Assembly: GCA_903845215.1 (NCBI GenBank)
Contig: CAIMWI010000028.1
Location: 1 to 56,325 of the forward strand
From: an uncultured Rhodobacterales bacterium
GTDB lineage: Bacteria; Pseudomonadota; Alphaproteobacteria; Rhodobacterales; Rhodobacteraceae
Reading direction: 5' to 3'
DNA: 56,325 bases
Shown in pieces: positions 1-15,000 of the stretch. Each line of letters begins with the position of its first letter. The stretch's first letter is position 1. A model generated the notes under the pieces. That model was not told where the DNA came from. It worked only from the letters and a program-made list of their open reading frames with translations, and ran no database searches. The position numbers and the translations under genes were made by a program.

Positions 1-3000
1 CGCCGAAATCGCCGCCGATATCGTCAGGGCATCGTTATTGGTATCATTGCCAAGATCAAAGGTAATGTCGCCGGACGTCGAAGTGACAGTGCCGCTAATC
101 GACACGCTGTCCACGCCAAGCCCTGTCGACAAAAGAACGCTTGAACCTGTTAATGTGCCACTTATCGTCAACTGATCCGCATAGTTGCCCGACCCCAGAT
201 CAATACTCAGGGCTCCACTTGCGTTAATCGTACCACTGACTTGAACTGTATCGGTTTGCACAGAGTTGGTAGAGATTTGAATCGCGCCGCCGCTGGTCGA
301 CAAACTGCCAGCCACCGTCACATCGCCGCCCTCTGTATCAGCATCGCCGTAGTCGGTGACAATTATCACACCCGTCGCGGCACTGATCGAGGCTGTGGCG
401 GCAATTGAGAAATTGTCGCCGGCATTAAATGTTAGACTACCACCTGAAGAGATTATCGAAACACCCGACTCAATCGTGATGTTGTCGAGGTCATTGGTGC
501 TGCTGTCTTGCGCCGTGTATGTCAGGCTGCCTGATGCCGTGACGTTGGAAGAAAATATGATGGGGCTATGAGCCGTTACAACAACATCACCGCCAACCAC
601 CATGCCCATAGCATTTAGGGCAGCGTCGATGGTTCCAATCGTCAGCAGACCCGTATTATCGATGAAACTGCCACCTGTGACGGATTTTCCCTGAAGCGTA
701 GACACAGTCGAGGTGAGTGGCTTCTCGCGCGTGCCGATGCTGGTATGAGCGGACAAAAAGACGCTTCCGCCTATCACATTTGAAACGCCCGTAGCCGCCC
801 CGTTTAGAATAGCGCCGTAAAGTGCGGTCAAGAACGAGACAGCGTCCGCGCCGACACTGATCTGGTTCACCGACACATCACCCAAGGCTTCGATGACATA
901 AGCGTTACCCGCACTGGACAAAGTTATCGTACCGTCTGCGGAATAGGCGGAATTCAAGTCGACCTCATTGCCGGCGTTGCCTATCAATCCAAGAATCGCA
1001 GTCAGAGAAATCGACTTTCCGGTGATATCAACACCAGGGTTTGCCACTGTCGTTGCATAATTGGCGCTCGTCGGATCGGACGGTGTTATTGCATCCACCG
1101 CATCCAAGATTGAGATCGCCGCGACAAGTGCAACATTGCCGCTGGTGCTAAAGACATTTCGCACCCACATATCACCATTGGTTTCGGTAACGACCACGTC
1201 GCCACCGGCCCAAGCACTAAACCAGCCATTGCCGGCCGCACTGCCATTGCCGCGCGCCTCGATGCTGAAGTTGTTTTCGGTGGAACCAATAGCGCCAGAG
1301 GCACGCAATTGAATATCGTTTGCCTCAATATTAACGAAATCAGCATCAAGTCCATCAACGATAGAGCCCACTTTGGCCCAAATATCAACATTGCCTGTCT
1401 CTGAGTAGATCGATGCAACCCGCAAATCGCCAACAGTTTCACCCAACCAAATGCTGCCACTGGCACGCGCCGTAAGCTCGGCGGTCGAACTCGACTGATT
1501 GACCCAAACACGCCCGGTTGCAGTGCCTATTTGGCCCTGCCCAGCCTCAAGCACCAAGTCGCCAACTGTTGTGATCCGCGCAGTTCCATCGTCCGTTACA
1601 TTGAAGATCGAGCCCGAGGTCTTAACCCGACCGGCAGCGCCGATTTCCAAAATATCTAAATATACAGCACTTTCCGAACCAAGGAATGTATCACCACCCG
1701 ATTTGGTCTTAACCGACCCGGAAAGCGTGACGTCAAAGTCCTCGCGTTGCTGGATCTGTAGGTATTTAATATCAACTTTCTGTCCGATCGTCAGCGCAAT
1801 ATTGGATTCCGATTGCAGCGCGGTCGCCAGGGTAAGAACACCGCCACTGACCCCCGTGATGGTATAGGCGACAGCGGATGTACCTACGTTAAGAGATGGC
1901 CTCTTTTCCCCAATTATTCCTGTGGTCGCCGCCGACATGTTCGACAAAGTGATTTGATCACCGATCACAAGCCCATCAAATGTGCCGCCATCATAACGCG
2001 TGATCGTATTGCCGCTGATATTCACACTGGTATCGTAGACTTCACCAAGCGGATTGATTGCCACAGTGGAAAGCGTGACCGTCTTTTGGTACTCGACAGC
2101 AGAGACAGATTTTGCCGAAGCCTCAAAAGTTATGGTCGAACCTGAGATTGACTTGATCTTATAGAACGATCCCTCACCGGTGGCGTTTGCTGACTGGCCT
2201 TCAATCTGGATGTAATCGCCAACCTTGAAGTGATTGCTCCAGGTGCCCGCGGCGGAACCTGCATTCGCGCCAGATGATATTTTAAGTGCTGTGCCCCCGT
2301 ATAGGGTTAAGCTGTTGCCACTGCTAGAGAAATTTACTTTGCCTTCAATGCGTTCAGTTGTTAAGAAATTCACATCCTTACGTTCGGCGGCGGCCAGCAG
2401 TATCCTCTCATCGTTGGTAAGGGTCGATTGTAAATTGATGGTCGTTTGCCCGCCAGTCGTGCCAATATTGTCACGAACAGTCGCAATCACGGCACCGGCG
2501 GTGATGTTGGCATCCTCAATTGTGGTCGAGGTGTCGGTGACAGCTTTCATCAAACCGGCGCTAAATCCATAGATTAACTCGTCCTGCGTCCAAACTTTTA
2601 TTGATCCCGTGATGGCGGCGTTTTCCGCGTCGGTGAGCGGGACCGTGTAGTTTGCGTCATATTCCACGGTTTTGGTGCCATAGGTCGTATGCAAGCTGCG
2701 CAATTGAAGGGTTCTTGATAGACGAAGCGTCTCGATTTGTTGGTTCGCTGTGACCAATGCATCCGTCTGCTGCGCGGCACTGGCGTTACCCCATGTGACT
2801 CCGGCGGGTAAATTGCTCTCGGCATAAAATTGGGTAAGCGACGCCTGCTCCTCAGAATTAAGCACCATGACCCGAGAGCTATCGCTGATGATTGAATCAA
2901 AATCAGCGCCCTGCAGTTGCCGCCAAGTCCAATACGTGCGGTAATCGCGTGTTTTTGCGGCAGACAATGCAGCCTTGGCCTCGGCCACTTTATCACCTGC

Positions 3001-6000
3001 ACCAGTAGATGCGGTGAGCTGTAGGTCAGTCCATACGGTCGACAAGAGTTTCTCAACCGACCGTGTATCGACAACCGCGTTGTTATTGCCATCAATAAGA
3101 CTGCCGAGAGAGACGTTTAGCGTCACGGTCTTGCCCGGGGCGGTCAGACTGTAGACACGCAAATCACCCGATATCTCAGAGATAAACATGTCATCTGTTG
3201 ACGTACCAGTTAGGGTATGAGTGGCTAAAGTGCCCGTATCAATCCGCAAAGTTTGAGATGCAGTTCCAATTGTACCAGCCTTGGCAGTCAAAATTACCGC
3301 GCCGCCCGAAATCAAACTAGATGATCCGCCTAGAATAGACTTGGCCGCGTAGATTGATACCGTGCCACGGGACTCTGAACTCGTTCCAGCATATTTAACG
3401 GCGGAAACTGTGCCGATATTGAAATCGCCATCCACCTCGTAAAGGTAGATGTCACCCCCAGCATTGGGGTTGATTATGGTGCCCGATATTCCGTCAGCAA
3501 GGTCAGTTTGAAGCGGCGACAGGGCCGAACCAATGTTGCCACCGGCCGTCAAATTCACCGTCTTGCCGCCCACGCTGGCCAATGAAGTGCCGCCCAATGA
3601 TGCCGAAGTGGTGATCGAGCCGGTCGTTGTCAGCGATGTGGTGCCAGTTTTATTTGTGAGTTTACCTGTTATGACGATGTCGGCACTGCCAGCGTTAATA
3701 ATGATGTTGCCAGCTGTGTTGTGTATGAAACTTATGCCAATTGGGCGATCAGCCTCGATCGTGTGGGAGTTTGTCGTGAACGCGCCATCTACTTTTTGGT
3801 ATTCGTAGGTGTAGGTTTTTTTGCCATACCAGCTTTTCTTTACGGAATATTGTGTTTGTTTCCATCCAGTGGAAGAGGTGGTTACCGTGTTGGATGAATA
3901 GGTATAAACGTTGCCATCAAGTGATTGATTACGGTAGTAATAATTAGAGTTTGGAACCAAGGCCGCACTCAACTGCTGGTACTCTGGGTTTACTGGAATG
4001 CGTTCGCTTCCAAGATCAATAATCCCCAGCCAACCTGATTCTGACCATTTATCCGTTGCCTTGGTGCGCGAAGACACACCCACCGACCAAGCATATCGAT
4101 ATCCAGAAACGGGATTATACGCGAGGTTGTTATCCGAAATCGTACTGGTGGCTGTGTAAGATGATCCGAAGTCGATCGTATCAACTTGCACATTCCCATT
4201 GGCCAGTTTGGTGTAGATTGTCGTTAAGCTGCGCGCCTTGTCATTGATCTTTACGATACCGTCGCCGCGCACATCTGCGTCAATGGTTTCAAAAGTCAGG
4301 TCTAGCCCAGGCAACGCCATGTTGTTGGTGATCGTAATTTGTGGATAGCCGGAATAGGCCGTGACCCGGCCATTCCGGGAGTTCATGATATTGCCCGTCA
4401 GTTCGATATATCCGCCTGTGGGGCGCAGCGCCTTCACAGTCAAAGCATCCGCCTGTCGGTTGTAGATCAGTGTAAAGTCCGAGTTTCCGTCAACAGAGAT
4501 GTTCGTGTAGTTCGCACCTGACGCCTTTGCACGATCAATCTGCGTTTTTTGGGAATCGCCCAAGACCAAAGTATAATCTTGCTTGCCAGACTGTATTAGG
4601 CCGTTCACATCAAGAAATTCAGCACTAATCGTGATCCGGTTCGACATGATGGATGGCGTGGTAGGATTGACTGAAAGCCAATTCGAAACCGAGCCATTTG
4701 AAGCTTGGGTCGATCCATCACCGATCATTCCAGAGTTTAAAAACTGGCCGTAGGGATCGCCGCCGACTTGGTATACGACAGCGCCGGAAATAGATACCGC
4801 GCTCGTTGCGGCGATAGAAAGCTCGGCTGTTGCGATCTGCCCCAAGACAGTGATGGTACCACCGTTCGATGGGTTCGTTATGCTCAAACGACTGGTGCGC
4901 GCAATAATGCTACCTGTTACGCGAATTTCCTGTGGTGGCGGCAATTCGCCAGTCGTTTGGTTAACAAAATTGTTGATGTTCGAAACCGATATTGTGATTA
5001 GGGGCATCGACGAAGTGCGGTCGATGGACGCTGCCGTCACATTGAAGCCAGCAGTCTTTGTCACGTCAGATGCGCCAATATTAGCCAAGTTATTATTATT
5101 GCTGTTTCGGTTTCGAACGTTTTCTGCGTTAACCCATGCCAGTGCGGTGGCAACGGACGTTGTCGTCTCGCCAATTGCTGTGATATCAGTGCCATTGAAG
5201 TAAATTCCGCCGTTGGTGTCTGGAATTTCAATGTCGGCGATAACCAATTGTGCGAAGGATTCGCTGTTAATAGTGATGGATGCATTCTTAGGAACGTTAA
5301 TAGTGCCCGTACCGGACAATTGGTCAGCAAATATACGAACGCGTCCCGCCGCAGCCTTGACGCGGCCAATAGTGACGGTATCAACATCTGGCGTCATGGC
5401 AACGATGGTACCGTCACCCATTCTCGCTGCCAGGCCCTGCGCCAAAAGGTCCGCCTCAATTCGGGTAACCTGATTTGTGTAAAAGGTGACCAAGGTCGCG
5501 TTATCAGCATAAGTCTGGATGTTAGATCTGGCCGTGGCCAGATTGGTAAACTGCGCTGAGCTAAGCGTCGCACGTCCTGCGGTGAAGGTAATGTCGCTTG
5601 CCGTTACGCCATCTTGGGTCGTCATCGAAGACCGTGACGTATCGATCACCGTATCGCCGGCGGTATTTACGATAAGCGTCAGGCTCTTCGCACGTTGCGC
5701 CCCTGTGGTGATGGTGCCATTGTTGATAACGTCGCCCATAATCACGGATCGCGTGGCGCCTGCACCCGATCCGACGCTTCCGCCGCCCAGCGCATTGCCC
5801 AGCGCAGACGCCCAACTGGTGGCCTTGGCAACGCCCACGACGCTGGCAATATTAAATCCATCCGCGTTCAGATCGATGTTGGCATAGCCATCAATCGATG
5901 CGCCGCCCTCAATTTCAATAAGGTTGTGCGCCTCATAAAGCGCACGCGTCTCAAGGTCAGAGATCGGGATCACAGATCCTGCAAAGTTGTCTACACGCAT

Positions 6001-9000
6001 TTCTAGCGCGTGTTCTGGCAAATTCAGGTCGCGGTCTGTTCCCGTGCTAAGGTACATATCATCTGCAGAAATTACCTTGGCATTGGCTAAAATCTTGATG
6101 CGGTTCGTGGGAACAACGTCCGCCTTGGCATAGCCAAGTGCGACCGTCGCGGCCCCGAAAGTTTCGGAATAAGATTGAAGGTTTATTTTGGTAAAACCAT
6201 CAACTTCGAATTCCAGTCCGCCCCGCGCCGTCACTTGGGCACCCGCCCCGACAACTATTTCGCCAAGAACATTCTTCCCGTCGAAATCAACATAAGCCCC
6301 CGCCCCAGACAATGCACCGCCCGTGACCAGCTTGGTTTTAAGTGATTGCTCCAAAGAGTTATAAACAACCGCTTTCAAGCTGCCCGTGTCATTGGTCGCC
6401 GTAATGACGCTGGATGTTCCAAAGTAAACGGCTGTCGCAAAGTCTGCGCGCGTGTCGGCATTGGCGCTGGCACCTGATACAACGCCGCCAGTCTTGCCAT
6501 CTATCGAGCTGCTCCCCCCCAAGCGGTTTGTCGCGTCGATGTCGAATGTGCCTGCGCTGACAAGGGCATAATTTCCAAGCCTGACAGTCACGTCAGAATC
6601 AACGTCATGCGAAACCGCAGCGCCAGAACCGGCCAGCGCGCCATAGGCATCGGTGTTGATTGTTCCGGACGGGGTTGCCGTGTGTGCTGCAGCGATTTCA
6701 AAGGTACCCACGACGGTAATGTTCGCTTTATTCGCAGAGCTTGCGGCGTCTACCACGCCGGCCACAACATTCGACGTCATATCCGTGGTGGCAGTTGCCG
6801 CAGCCCCACTGGCAAGCCCGAATGCGCCCGCCTTAACAACCACATTCGAAATATCTTCGCCCACCGACCAGATCGACAACGACCCAGCCGTTAAGCTCAC
6901 CAATTGGCCGATCGTCGCCGTCGTCGTGCCATTCACGTCTCCGGTGGAACTGGCGGCCCCAACGCCGATCAACCCACCCGCCGCAGCCAGTGAGTTGACA
7001 GCCTGGCGACTTGCATTGCTGGCCGAAATGATGACGGCACCACTGGCCGTCACCAGACCCGATGTCTCGATCCCCGCGACGACATTGGCATCGTTATGCG
7101 CGGCAGCCGAAGTCGATTGCACGCCCAACAAGACGCCACCACCCGACGCGCGGGCCGTCACCTCTTCGCTTGATCGGCCGGATAGGGCAGCAGATTCAGC
7201 TAAAACCGACAGGCTGCCGATCCTAAAGTCACTACTCGCCCCGCCCACCGTAGCGGTCGCATCACGGCTGGTTGTCGCGACGGCATTGCTGACACCTACC
7301 GCTGCTGTCGTGGCAACGGTCATTCCCCAGACATCAGATGTTTGCCCAACCTCTGACAAGGACGACACTGTCAACCCTACCGCTGTCAGCCGCACCGAAG
7401 AAGCTTTGGCCGTGACGCTGCCGCCGGTTGTGACGCTGGCAGTGCCGCCACTGGCAGCGAGGGCCAAGAACCCAGACGCGATCGAAAGCACATCCACTGT
7501 GGCCACAAGATCAGACTTGGCCGAAGCATCGACCAAAGCCTTACCAGCGCGGGTTGCATCAGAGCCGTAAGCCGACAGGGTGATGTCTGTGGCCGTGCCG
7601 TCGATCTGTGCCAAAGTCGTATTGCTGTTGGTGATCGTGGCATCAGCGCCACCGCCAGAAAGGGCCACGCCTCCATAAGAGGCAGAAATTGCCGAGGCTG
7701 AAGATTGGATACGCGCCTTGGCCGCATCTGTCGCCATGACATCCAAAGCTGCGGCGATAACGTCGGTGTCATGTAGGGTGGCGGTAATCGTGTTTGACAT
7801 GGTAGCCGATGCCAACGAGACGGCCACAGCCACAGCGCCCCCCAGCCCAACCGACCCCGCAATCGACGCTGAACGCACGGTGGCGTCAATGTCAGATGTG
7901 TCTTTTGCCTTCACCGTCACGCGGCCATTTGTTGCTGTAAAGCTGGATGCATCAGCGCTGTTTGAAACGGAATAATGCAGCGTATTTGTTGCAGTCGCGC
8001 CAGATCCAGCACCGGCGCCAGCCACAATCCCACCAGCAACAGCAAGGGCAAACCCCTCGACAAGGGCGCGGATGGTGGACGTCATATTGGCGTCAACGGC
8101 AATACTGCCCGCCGCAGAGCTTAAAGTCGCGCCAGTCAAGCCGACAATGACCCCGCGCCCCGCGCCACCGATATCATTTCGCGCAAGCGATGCGCCGACA
8201 GAAATGCCGATGCCAACTGCGCCAACGGCAAGCGAGGCGGCAGCCGACATCACCTTGGCATCGATACTTGCGGCCCCATTCGCCGCGACGGCGATGCCCG
8301 TTTGGCCCGAGATGGTCATGTTCTCGATGCGAATGTTGGTCAGTGTGGTGATCACGTTGCTGCTATCGGCACCGGCACCGCTGACCGCGAGCCCGCCAAC
8401 CCCAAAGCCCGCCGCCAGTGCCACAGACGCGGCGCGCGATCGGATTGTCGCGCTATCCGCAGCGGTGACGCTCAGCGCCCCCGTCGTCGCCCTGACAACG
8501 CCTGCCGCACCGCTGGCCGCATTGCGAATGATCTGGCTAGAAGTCGTACTTGAAATGGTGTTAACCGCGATCGTTGCAGCAATCGCACCCGAAACGCCCA
8601 CCATACCGCCCGCAATACTAAACGCCACGGCTCCAGCCACAGCGTCGATAGACGCGCTATTGCTTGCCTGAACAGACACCGTGCCCGCGCTAAGGCTGGT
8701 GGTAGACCCCGTGACTCGGGCGGTGGTTGTGGCGTTGATGCGGTTCTCGACACCCACGCCAGCGCCAGAAAGGGCCAGCCCTGCTTGCCCTGCCGCAGCA
8801 GCGCCTGCACCTGCGATCACCTGCGCATTAATCTGCCCGCTGGACGTTGCGCTGACCGAGATTGAACCCGAACCCACGTTGATTGTGCTGTTGTCGATCG
8901 CGGCCATAGTGACAGCACGGTCTGCGACTGCATCGCCTTGCGCCGTATAACCGATGTAGTTTCGCGAAATCGCAGCCCCAACGGCCACGCCGACACCCAC

Positions 9001-12000
9001 TTGGCCAATACCTACAGCCAACGACGTCGCCATCACGCCAGCATTGATGCCAGACTGGCTTTGCGCCTCAACCGTGACGGCAGCCGACGATGTGCCGGTG
9101 ATTGTCGCGCCTGTCACCATCGCCTTGGACGTTGACGTCACCGCATTGATTGCAGAAGCACCCGCACCCGAAAACGCCACCCCCACCATACCACCGGCAA
9201 TTGCGACAGAGGCCGCCATGGCCACAGCATTAATGGTTGACCGTGTGGCCTGAATCGCGCCGCCAACCAATTGCAAGGTCCACTGATGGCCCTGCCCATC
9301 GGTCACCGACCATTTTGTTCCCGCCTCAATCACCGCAACCCGAAGATCGCCCGAGGCGCTTGCACTCAGCGCAGTTTTCAGGGCCGCGCGCAGGACGTTA
9401 TCGCCTGCCAAATCGGTTGCATCCACCGCAGTGCCAGCTGCGTTCAGATCGGTTGCCGCCATATCGGCCAAGCCCTCGGCCGTGATGCCAGACAGGCTAG
9501 ATGGCGTGCTAAGGCCGGTCAGCGCGCGGACAATCACCGAACCATTGGCTGGGCTGGTCGTAACCTGCGCCCCCGAAATCGTGGCCTCAACATCATTTTC
9601 AACGACGTTCAGCGCGATAGATACCCCAACTGACAGCGCCACCCCCGTAGAGCCGAAGGCCGCCGCCAGCGATACGCCTTGCGCGGTCGCGTTGATCCGG
9701 CTGTCATCGCGTGCAATCACCGATACACTCGCCACTGTGGCGCTGCCACCGGACAGGGTGGCAACAACATTTGTGGCGATTTGGTTTGTCACTGACACGC
9801 CAGCGCCAGAGACGCCAACGCCTGTGGCACCTCCGGCAATGGCGACCGACCCCGCAAAAACCGAGGCATCGATGGCTTGAACGCTGGTGGCCGAAATGGT
9901 CAAAGCCCCCGAAAGGCTGACTGTGCTGGCATCGACCCGTGCCGTAACTCCTGCAGGGGTTCGCGACAGGCTGACGTCTTGCCACAAATTCGGGTTGGAG
10001 TAATCTTGCGTAGACAGATCAAGTCCACCCGCAGCAGCGAGGCTTTGATTTCCGACATATCGGAACACCTGGTTTGCCCTGCCGCCCTTTTCAATCAAGA
10101 CAGTTTGTCCGACGTCGATCCGCGTAGGCCGCGCGGTGCCAGCGCGATATGTTGGGTTCAAGGTTTCGACAGCTACGGCAGAATAGCCGATCAGGTTTTT
10201 GGCGACGGCCACCCCGATGCTGGCACCCACACCTGTCGCACCGACCGCCACCGCAGCAGAGGCCGCCTGAACCGTGGCCCGCAGCGTGCCGGCAGAGTTG
10301 GCGGTAACGGCCAGCGACGCCCCCGTCACCTTGGCCCGCGCCACTTCGGCCAAAACGGCCGAGGTGATTGTGTTGGTGGCAAAGGCCCCCGCCCCAGAGA
10401 TTCCGACCGCTGTCGATCCGAAGGCGGCCGAAATGGAGGCGGCCTGTGCTGTAGCCCGGATGTCAGACTGATCGAGTGCAGACACAGAGATTGCGCCCGC
10501 CTCAACGCCCCGTGCGATGTCGGTGATCCCGACCGAGGTCGAGCCGCCAATGCGGTTTTCGACAATCGATGCGCCGATGCTGACGGCAACCCCGCTAGAC
10601 CCAGCGGCAAAAGCTATAGACGCAGCACCACCGGAAGCCTTGATGGCTGAAAGGCTGGATGCCAGCAGCGTAAGGCTGCCCCCCTTCACCGCCGCCACGC
10701 CCACGGGGGTTGCGGCATATTGGCCTGAGATCGTGGCACTCGTCACGATGTCAATTTGGTTTTGCACAAACACACCAGAACCAGACAGTGCAATCCCCGT
10801 GCTGCCCGCCGCCGCCGCGACGGATCCAGCAAAGCTTGCGGCATTGATCTTGGCATCAGCCTTTGCGGTGACGCTTAAAGCACCAATCGCGGCAACATCG
10901 CTTTGGTCTATGATCGCACGCACCCGCACCGGGGCATCCGCGGTCAGGCCCGAAATGCGGTTCATCACAATCGCGATGCCAATCGAGGCACCCGTCCCAC
11001 TCGACCCAATTGCAACCGAAGCCGAGGTCGCGAGAACCGAGGCATTGATGCTGGATTGATTTTCCGCCGTAATCGCAACAAAGCCGCCTGCCGACACTTG
11101 GCTGCCGCGCAATTCCGCGCTGACCGAACTGCGCACGTCATTCTTGCTGATCGCACCGGCACCCGAAATCGAAAGGCCCGATTGCCCCACGGCTGCAGAC
11201 ATAGAGGCCGCCTGCGCCACCGACTCGATGGTCGACGCATTCACGATCAAGTCATTGCCGCTAAGCGACACCAAAAACGTGCGCCCTTGCGCATCAACCA
11301 AGACCCATCCGTCATCATCTTGCTGGCGACTCAGGCGGATGGTGCCTTCAATCTTTTTCCCATCAGCCAACCCAGTGTTCATCCGCGTGATAAGCGCGCT
11401 CAAGATCGACTGGTCGTCTGCAACATCATCGGCATCCACAATGGTGCTGTTGCCCGAAGTGATCATCGACGTTTCCGTCGCATCGTTCAGCGAGGATGCG
11501 GTCAGCACGCCTCGCGTGACCGTAAAGCTGCTTGGGGGTGATGCAAGCGCACCTATAGAAAGGTTGCCGGTCAAAGTGACGGTGCCGGCACTGTCCAATT
11601 TGGCCACGGCGGGGTTTTCCACCTCGTTGACGGCAACCGCTACGCCGACAGACACAGCCGTTGCCGACTGGCCGATGGCAGCGGCAATCGACGCGGCCTC
11701 GACCCATGATCTTACAATACTTGTGTCCACCGCAGACAAAGTCAGATCATTGGCCGACACAGATGTGGTCTGATAAATCCGCGCCAATGCGCCTGACAGG
11801 ATCCGGTTCTTTGCTGAAGACCCCGCACCAGAGAAGGAAAACCCGGAGTTCCCAGCCGATATGGCTAGGGCAATTGCCGAAACCGTGGCTAAGACCGACT
11901 GCCCGGTCGTGACGACAACCGACACATCCCCTGTGACAAGCAGACTGCCCTTGACGATCTCGGCCGTAGCGGCGGCGCTTTGGCCCACAAGATCGACGCG

Positions 12001-15000
12001 CTCCCATTTCCGGGTATCGCTGAAATCTTCGATTGACAAATCAAAGCCGTGCGCGCCGCCGTTGGCCGTGTCGGCAGTGAACTTGTAATACCCCCCAGCG
12101 AGGGGATTTGCACCGCGCACCTGAACAACATCACCTGTGGTCAAGATGAGCGGGGTTTGATTGCTGTTGTGGGTGACCAAGGTTGGGGCAACGCGCATAT
12201 AGCCGATCACGTTATCCGCAACCGCAACCCCGAGGCCGACCGCGCTCGACGATCCACCAGACATCGAGGCGGAAGCGGCAAGTGTTTTGATCGTAGCAAA
12301 AATCTGGGCGATGTTGGTGGCGCTGACCAAGACATTGCGCGTCACCGTAACGGCGGTTTCGCTGATCCGGGCCGTGACAGCACCGTTCACGCTGTTGACC
12401 CCGATGGCACCGCCCCCCGTCACAGAGGGTGTACCAGTTGACCCTAAGCTGAGCGAGATCGCGACAGAGGACGACAGGCCCAAGGCGTCGATCGTTGCGG
12501 TGCGGTGACCGAGGACCGACAAATCCCTGCCTGCAAACAGAGACGGAACGTTCAAAATCTGTGCTGTTACATCCGACTGGATTTCGTTGCGTGCAAAGGT
12601 CACCGCAACCGACACCGCGCTTGACGCCGTGCTGGCCGTGAGGGCCATCGAACTCGATACCACCTCTGCGACAATTTGAGACTGGTCAATCGCATCAATC
12701 ATGATATCGCGGCCGACTGTGACGGTGCGGCCAGCGACCAGCGCGTTGTCAATATCTGCAATCGCCAAGCTTGCGATACGGTTCAGCGCCAGAATTGGAG
12801 CGACAGTCACGGTTGACCCAGCCGCCAGTGTGGCCGAGGTTGCCAAGGCTGCACTGTAAATGACGGCATCAATCGCTGCTTCCGACGATGCTGTGACTGA
12901 CAGATCATTGCCCGCCGTCACTTTCGAGCGGTAGATATGCGCCTCGGCTGCCGCCGGATTTGCGCCGCTTAGTGCCGTACCGACCAGCGTATCTACCGTG
13001 CTAAAGGCCACATTCTGCGGCTCTTGTCCGACCGAGTTGAACGCAAGGGTTATGCCGATAGCAACCGAAGAACCACCGCCATAGGCCTTTGTGTTGGTAT
13101 CTACAGTGGCAATGACCTCGCCTGCCGAAACGGCCTCAACCGTTACATCGCCCAGCGTTGCTGTGACTTCGGCTTCGGAAATTTCCGCAATCGCACTGGT
13201 TAACACTGTATTGGTGGCGATATTGATATTGACCGCGATGGTGGAACCACCGGCGAAAACGGATCCACCATGCGACAAAAGTTTGCCGGTGTTTAACGCT
13301 TCAATCGCGGTGCTGTTGTCCGAGCGCACCGTGATATCACCCGCCGAGGTGGCAATATCGACCGAAACGATCCGCGCCGTTGTTTCCCCCCGCGCATCAT
13401 TAACCGCCATCATCGCGCCGGCAGCCGTTGCAACACCGGGACCAAAGCTCAACGAAAGCCAATCTGGAAGGAGAGCATCCAAGTCACCGCGCGGCAAACG
13501 CTGCCAACGGCTTTGATTGGTATAATCCTCCGTCGCCAGGTTCATATTCAAACCATCGACGCCGTGGTAAAGATACAGATCGCCCAACTGAACCGCGCTT
13601 TGGGCGGCGCCGTTCGGATCAACGCCGACGTTTGAACCGACCAGAACGACCTCACCCGACATCACCCCCTGCGTACCAGAAAGGGTGGTGTAATCGTAAG
13701 ATTTGCGTTTCGCTTCGACAAAGTCCCCCACCACTTGAATAAGGTCGTTACCCAAGGACGCCTTAACCTTGAGCGTATTGGTGGCATCGATAAGAGAGGT
13801 GTTCTCGGCCGAGACGAGGATATCGCCGCCCGCGCGCAGGATTTCATCTAGCACATTAATGGTGCGGGTGCCGCTAATATCTGCATGGGCGCTGCCGTAC
13901 ACCTTGTTGATGGCAAGGATCAGCCCCTTGCCGCCCGCCTCATCGCCCTGCGGCATGCCGCCTTTGGCGATCTCGGTGGCATTTGACGTCTTCGCCGTGA
14001 TGGTCGCCACATCTACGGCATCAACAGTGATATCACCGCTTGCCGTCACGTCGGAATCCGTGATCTGGGCCGTGGCATCAACCGGCGTCGTATTGCCCAA
14101 GGCTGACTGCCCGATCAAGCTGTCAATCGCATTGTACAACAGGTTCGATGGCTTCCAACCTACCGAGTTGAAGGCCAGCGTCGCCCCGCCTCCGCCGCCG
14201 GTTACGGCGTTATAGCTGGTCGTTGCCGTCAATTCGGCCGAATTGCTTGACGTCACCGTCACATCGCCTTTGGCAGCGCCTGCAGCCGTCACGGTTGACC
14301 CCGAAATGATCGAAGTTGCACCGCCCATTACCGTATTGGTGGCCGCGGCGCCCCCCCAGGCCGAGTTGGAACCGCCGCCCGCAATGAACGACCCGCCCGA
14401 CGACGTGATAGAGGCATCAACGGTCGCATCCAGCACCGATGCCAAAGCGCTATCGACGGCCACCGAGCCATTGGTGGTGGCCACGGTCGAGTTTAGGATT
14501 TCGGCCAGAACATCCGAGCGCAGATCATTCATAACCATAATGATCCCGATTGCGGACGAGTGGCTGAATGTCAGGTTAATGCCCGTGGTCAGCAGGAAAT
14601 GGCCCCGCTCAACCCGCCAGTAATCGGTGTCTGCATAATCCTCAGCGCTTAGGTCAGTTAGCAACTGGCCCGTCGGATCGGTGGCGCCCATGTACTCATA
14701 TATCAAAACAAGCCCGGCTGCGTCGGTCACGCGCACCCTATCACCAAACCGCAGTGACACCGGCTGCGCCGCCCCACCGATGGTCGCCGCCCAATCTGTC
14801 GTTTTTCCACTGTTTACCGCACTTTGCAGCGCACTTGCCCCGCCGTCAGAGGTCGAGGATGAAACGGACGAAACCGATGAATTCGAGTAAATTTCTTGAA
14901 TGTCAGAAGCTGTGACGCTGACGTCGCCGCCCGCGTCAATGGTCGAGGTCTCAATCAGGGCTTCAGTGCCCCCTGCAGTCTTGTTCGACACCAACACAAT

